Source: Tachypleus tridentatus (lineage: Eukaryota; Arthropoda; Merostomata; Xiphosura; Limulidae). From it: a stretch of 64,000 bases of DNA. Below, piece by piece: positions 59,453 through 64,000 of this stretch; the first letter of the stretch is position 1, and each line of letters starts with the position of its first letter. Both the position numbers and the translations under genes were made by a program. The stretch covers positions 67,176,447-67,240,446 of the forward strand of contig NC_134835.1 in assembly GCF_004210375.1 (NCBI RefSeq), in the 5' to 3' direction. The notes under the pieces were generated by a model. The model did not search any database and had not been told where the DNA came from. It saw nothing but the letters and a program-made list of their open reading frames with translations.

Positions 59453-59898
59453 AAATTATTGGTGAACATTACTCCTGCACATACAACAGAAGTTGTTTGG
59501 TCGAATTCCGGGTAACTTTTATCGTTTATTTGTCGCCGTATTTGACCATTAGAGATGGTTTTCTAACTGAGAAACACAGCCACACTCTAACATCTCCAGG
59601 AAACTTGAGTCTTAAATATATTTTATAACCTTCCTAAGAACTGTTTCACTCACCGTGATACACCAGAAAGTATAACTTATACAAATTAAATTTAAAACAC
59701 TAATTTTACATCAAGTAGATGTGAAATATGTGTGATATGTTTAGCACTGCCACCTGGAGTTTTGTTTGATTTATTTTGTTAATCGCCGGACCACTCGTTT
59801 CGTTTAAAAGAACCTCGTGCAGGATAAAAAAAATTAAAACTTGCGTTTATCAGGCTGATATGTTCAAAAAGTTTATTATATGCGCCTTCATATCAGTT

Positions 59899-60033
59899 TG
59901 CCCTCCAGTGGCTCAGCGGTATGTCTGCGGACTTACAACGCTAAAAACCGGGTTTCGATACCCGTGGTGGGCAAAGCACAGATAGCTCATTGTGTAGCTT
60001 TGTGCTTAATTCAAAACAGCAGCAAAACAACAA
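59899..60033 (+). repeat. SINE family B (a variant), 10-bp target duplication
   Basis: Cleanest B copy: 'ccagtggctcagcggtatgt', 'ctgcggacttacaacgctaa', 'ccgggtttcgatacccgtgg'. CATATCAGTT at 59889-59898 and 60034-60043. The A-box-like and B-box motifs are intact. Confidence 0.96.
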
Positions 60034-60043
60034 CATATCAGTT

Positions 60044-60660
60044 GATACTTTGACCATCAAAATCAACACTTCTGTTATATCTCTTAGTACGAGTTCTTCG
60101 CAGAACGTTAGCGGGAAATGAAACGCTAACACTGACGTTAGAGAAACGGTTTTCAAACTGCACGCACTTAAAGCGTATTGCATGTTCTCGCTGCATCAGC
60201 TGTTACATTTCGGAATAATTAGCGTTAATTTTATTTATGTGTTGTGTACAACATAAATACTTCAGGAAGTTCACTTAAACCTAAATGATTACTGCACACT
60301 GCGCGAAGTGTTGAATTATCAATCATCCGCGTGTAATCAGCTGTGAAGTTAGACACCCTAAAGTGTGATCCATTGAGTAAGCTAAGTAACATCAGTGCTC
60401 AGCAGCTTCCTTTCGAGAAAATCAATCTCTCTTTCTAACTTTGTCGATTAAATATTGGGTTTTAATTTAACGCCGTTAATAGTTCCAAATAATAAGCCTT
60501 TTTAGTTGACATAAAACGAACTCAATTCTAGGTTAATAAAAATTAACAAATAGTGTAGAAGTTAGTAAAAGTTTGCATTTTATTTAAATACTTTGAACTA
60601 ACTTAGATACAGTTATATATTTTATACTCAGAAGGGCTAAAATCTTAACGCTATGTCTTA
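60044..60660. other. No gene recognised
   Basis: No supported feature. Confidence 0.35.
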
Positions 60661-60667
60661 CTTTATG

Positions 60668-61050
60668 GTTTGAATTTGGCGTTATCTGCGCTAGCCGTCC
60701 CTAATTCATCAGTGCAAGACTAGAAGGATTTTTTGTTTGTTTAGAATTAAGCACAAAGCTACACAATGGGCTATCTGTGCTCTGCCCACCACGGGGTTCC
60801 AATACCCGGTTTTTAGTGTTAAGTCCGCGGACATACCGCTGAGCCACTAGGTCAAGACTAGAAGAAAGACAAGTAGTCATCACCATCCACCACCAACTCT
60901 TTGGCTCTTCCTTTACCAAAGAATAGGGCTTGACCGTCACATTATAATGCCCCCACGGTAAAATGGCAAACATGTTTGGTGTGACGGGGATTCGAACTCG
61001 TGACCTCGGATTACGAGTCGAGTGTCTTAACCACCTGGCCATGCCGGGTC
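60668..61050 (-). repeat. SINE family A, interrupted by a B copy
   Basis: Antisense copy split at 60727-60852: first part 'gcgctagccgtccctaattc', second part from 'caagactagaagaaagacaa' to head 'cacctggccatgccgggtc'. Confidence 0.95.
60727..60852 (-). repeat. SINE family B nested in SINE A
   Basis: 126 bp between two copies of CAAGACTAGAAG (60715-60726 and 60853-60864), a sequence that belongs to the host SINE A body. Shows B activity after insertion of that A copy. Confidence 0.96.
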
Positions 61051-61141
61051 ATGTTTCTCACCAGGTAATAATACTCATTTTATTTACTCGGTAAAAAGAC
61101 CAACAAAAAACACAACAACAACAAAGATTTGTTAAATTTAC

Positions 61142-61395
61142 GGCCCGGCATAGCTTAGCGTGTTAAGGCGTTCGACTCGCGGGTTCACACCAAACATGCT
61201 CGTCCTCCCAGCCGTGGGAGCGTTATAATGTTACGGTCAATCCCACTATTCGTTGGTAAAAGAGAAGCCCAAGAGTTGGTGGTGGGTGGTGATGACTAGC
61301 TGCCTTCTCTCTAGTCTTACACTGCTAAATTAGGACGGCTAGCACAGATAGCTCTCGTGTAGCTTTGCGCGAAATTCAAAAACAAAAAACAAACA
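61142..61395 (+). repeat. SINE family A, 13-bp target duplication, head deletion
   Basis: TTGTTAAATTTAC at 61129-61141 and 61396-61408. The head reads 'ggcccggcatagcttagcg', then jumps from 'cgactcg' directly to 'cgggttcacacc', deleting the anticodon-arm part. Confidence 0.96.
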
Positions 61396-61894
61396 TTGTT
61401 AAATTTACACCACTTCCGTGACATCACACATACAATACTTAACTTGTGTAGAAAAACAAAGTCTATGTTTCGCTATATCTCTTTTAAGTTATCATTATGT
61501 CACTACTATAACTTGTTTAAGTGTAATAGAGTATAATAGAGCTGCCTTTGAGGATTTTAGAGGCTTATCTGGAAAGAGAAACGTCAAAATAGATTCTACT
61601 TTATTGAAAACAAGAATATATTCTATTTTAACACAACCTTATAGAGCATCGAAAAAACCTTTCACAGAAAATATTGTTATCTTCTAGTTGGGGTGTGCCT
61701 TTTAAACTATTTGAAAAGGCGATGATAAATATTAATAAAATTTTTACTATAACTTTATGTTGAAGAAAATTTGAAAAAGTGTGAGACTTTGTCAAGTGTT
61801 GAGATAAATTAAATACTACCTGCTCCCCAGATTTCAAGGTTTTTCTTTATTTCCAAGGTAATGACTTTATAACTTCTATGAATTCAGAATAACT

Positions 61895-62795
61895 CAGAGT
61901 ATGAACAATCATGGGTCGACAAACAAGAAGAGCTGAGTGTATGGTTTGTTCGCTTATTTGTAAATAAGCAAAGAGCTACATAAAAAAGTATCTGTGCTCT
62001 TCCCACCATGGGTATCGAAAACCGGTTTCTAGTGTTGTAAATTCACAGGCATATCGCTGTGCCACTGGTTGGGGGTCTCAGTGTATGGACGATCATGGGT
62101 CGACAAACAAGTATCAAGAAGAGCTCAGTGTATGGATAATAGTGGGTTTACAAACAAGTATTAAGAAGAGCTCAGTGTATGGATAATAGTGGGTTTACAA
62201 ACAAGTATTAAGAATAGCTCAGTGTATGGATAATAGTGGGTTTACAAACAAGTATTAAGAAGAGCTCAGTGTATGTACAGTAGTGGGTTAACAAACAAGT
62301 ATCAAGAAGAGCTAGTGTATGGACAATAGTGGGTTTACAAACAAGTATTAAGAAGAGCTCAGTGTATGGATAATAGTGGGTTTACAAACAAGTATTAAGA
62401 AGAGCTCAGTGTATGTACAGTAGTGGGTTAACAAACAAGTATCAAGAAGAGCTCAGTGTATTAGTGGGTTTACAAACAAGTATTAAGAAGAGCTCAGTGT
62501 ATGGACAGTAATAGTATCAAGAAGAGCTCAGTGTATGGACAATAGTGGGTTTACAAACAAGTATTAAGAATAGCTCAGTGTATGGATAATAGTGGGTTTA
62601 CAAACAAGTATCAAGAAGAGCTCAGTGTATGGATAATAGTGGGTTTACAAACAAGTATTAAGAAGAGCTCAGTGTATGGACAGTAGTGGGTTAACAAACA
62701 AGTATCAAGAAGAGCTCAGTGTATGGACGATCGCGGAATCACAAACAAGTATTAAGAAAAGCTCAGAGTAGAACTAATCACGGGTTGTGAAAACA
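61895..62795. repeat. 47-bp minisatellite, about 17 units, split by a SINE
   Basis: Unit 'aagaagagctcagtgtatgg' + 'ataatagtgggtttacaaac' + 'aagtatt'. Variants (cagtagtgggttaac; tattaag or tatcaag) recur in blocks. One truncated unit lies near 62455 and one near 62505. Confidence 0.95.
61945..62079 (-). repeat. SINE family B (a variant) inside the 47-bp array
   Basis: Antisense copy; AGTGTATGG at 61936-61944 and 62080-62088 is both the target duplication and part of the array unit. Confidence 0.88.
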
Positions 62796-62799
62796 GTAA

Positions 62800-64000
62800 A
62801 AAGAACATACATGTCACCAATAAGGAGACACTTTTATTGATATTATTAAACACTCTAATGTATATTTTTAATCTTTACCTTTTATCAATAAATCATAGAT
62901 TTACGTTTATGTCAAATATTACTGTTCACGTAAATAGCATGCTTGCAGTTGCAAATTTTAACTTAATGAAACGTGAACACGGAACCACATTTCCTGGAAC
63001 ATGAATTACATCTACACAGGCCTGCGAATTTTAACTTGTTTTGGTTTCCATAACTGATTATCCATAATTCAGCTACGTAGATTTCGATAATATTATTCTT
63101 TTTTTGTACCACGTAAGGATTTTTTGTTTCGCAAATCTGAAAATAAAAAACCCTCTTACTTAGATAAAATTATTATTTTGTTTACCACAATTAAATTTTT
63201 TATTATTATGTTTGGGTTATAGAACGATCTATAAGATTCTCACATCGCGAATGGCCTAAAGAAATCTATAGCCAGTGGTTCTCAACATTTTAAGCATAAC
63301 AAAATGTGATCTGATTTCTATGAAAATAATTAACTTATATAAAAGCACATATTATGATGTTTGGGAAAATTTGTATGTGATGGTGAAAAATACATATCAT
63401 TTTAACATGTTTTATAGAAATTATTGTAAAACATGGAAAAAGTTCAAGACAACAACACTATCGCAGGCATGAGTCACTACACATTTTCATGCGTAGAATT
63501 TAATGTGCTGTTTGATAAAGAAGATAAATAAATAAAACATCTAAAAACGAGGTCAAAATAGAATTAAGACCATACATAACATTTTGCCAAGAAGCATAAT
63601 CATGTGTACATGACAACATATAAACATCAACTACTGATGTTAGAGTTACAAAACTATAGTAAATAGCCTAATTCCTGAAGTTTTGTTCATCAAAGTTTCT
63701 TTGTTTTATTAAAGCTGTTCCTTCACTTTTCAACTCTTTTGTGTTCTCATAACATTCTCATAACAATCAGTTGTGATATTTTTATTTTGCTTTCATATCC
63801 TGTGATTTTAAGTTATGATAGGTGTTTTCCATTTCCTTATAAATATTTTAAACGCGTGATACCTCAAAAATATATGTATGTTCTCATGACATTTGATGTG
63901 ACATAATAAATAACATAAAGGTATAAGAATAAGACAAATGTGGTGTAGATGTATTTAATAACAAAGAAGTTTATGATTTATCTGTTGTTGTTGTTGCTAT
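62800..64000. other. No gene; a lone hAT-like end at 63273
   Basis: 'cagtggttctcaacatttt' at 63273-63291 has the form of a hAT terminus, but no matching right end was found before 64000. A short (GTT)n lies at 63983-63997. Confidence 0.35.

Noticed and set aside
59899-59970. Possible tRNA-Val gene
   Set aside because: Same reason: part of a 135-bp SINE B with target duplication, and the acceptor stem is absent.
63273-63300. hAT-like terminal repeat
   Set aside because: No partner end or target duplication within the window, so it is not called as an element.

Overview
The window is eukaryotic: exons joined by GT-AG introns of up to about 7.8 kb, A+T-rich non-coding DNA, microsatellites, and many tRNA-derived SINEs, DNA transposons and minisatellites. 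The dominant SINE family, with its 3' half in C+A-rich 'agctttgcgcgaaattcaaaa' style, is one I associate from memory with horseshoe crab (Limulidae) genomes. A chelicerate, most likely a horseshoe crab, is therefore my best guess; no search could be run to confirm it.

Three host genes can be supported. (1) Positions 1-7053, plus strand: the 3' part of a bestrophin chloride-channel gene. Six exons are in phase and contain the family's GEDDDDFE calcium-clasp segment, followed by a long, poorly conserved C-terminal tail and probably a long 3' UTR. (2) Positions 37503-38153, minus strand: the first coding exon of a MyoD-family (MRF/nautilus) myogenic bHLH factor, ending at a clean splice donor; the later exon(s) were not found. 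(3) Positions 45263-54647, plus strand: a three-exon secreted protein of about 283 residues. It has a signal peptide, a PAN/apple domain, an EGF-like domain (short exon at 53349-53475) and a C-type lectin domain. The splice phases (0, then 1) fit exactly. I do not recall this PAN-EGF-CTLD order as a described family, and it is the most interesting gene here.

The rest is mostly repeats. From about 11 kb onward the DNA is packed with three related tRNA-headed SINE families. I call them A (tRNA-Thr-like head, about 270 bp), B (tRNA-Val-like head, about 125 bp, two tail variants) and C (another tRNA-like head joined to a central domain shared with A). Many A and B copies keep target-site duplications of 8-13 bp. 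Autonomous-type elements, all broken, are: a hAT element with 16-bp TIRs (20865-23521), a Tigger/pogo element (49148-51561, inside intron 1 of the lectin gene), a mariner (55736-56974, inside a minisatellite), a small LTR retrotransposon keeping only gag between its LTRs (about 33735-35300), and an old LINE 3' end in a bestrophin intron (2690-3190). Several nested insertions give relative ages.

Tandem arrays of 35-, 47-, 54-, 57-, 63- and 83-bp units occur, along with a perfect 39-bp inverted repeat (8644-8745). No CRISPR, operon, rRNA or credible functional tRNA gene was seen.
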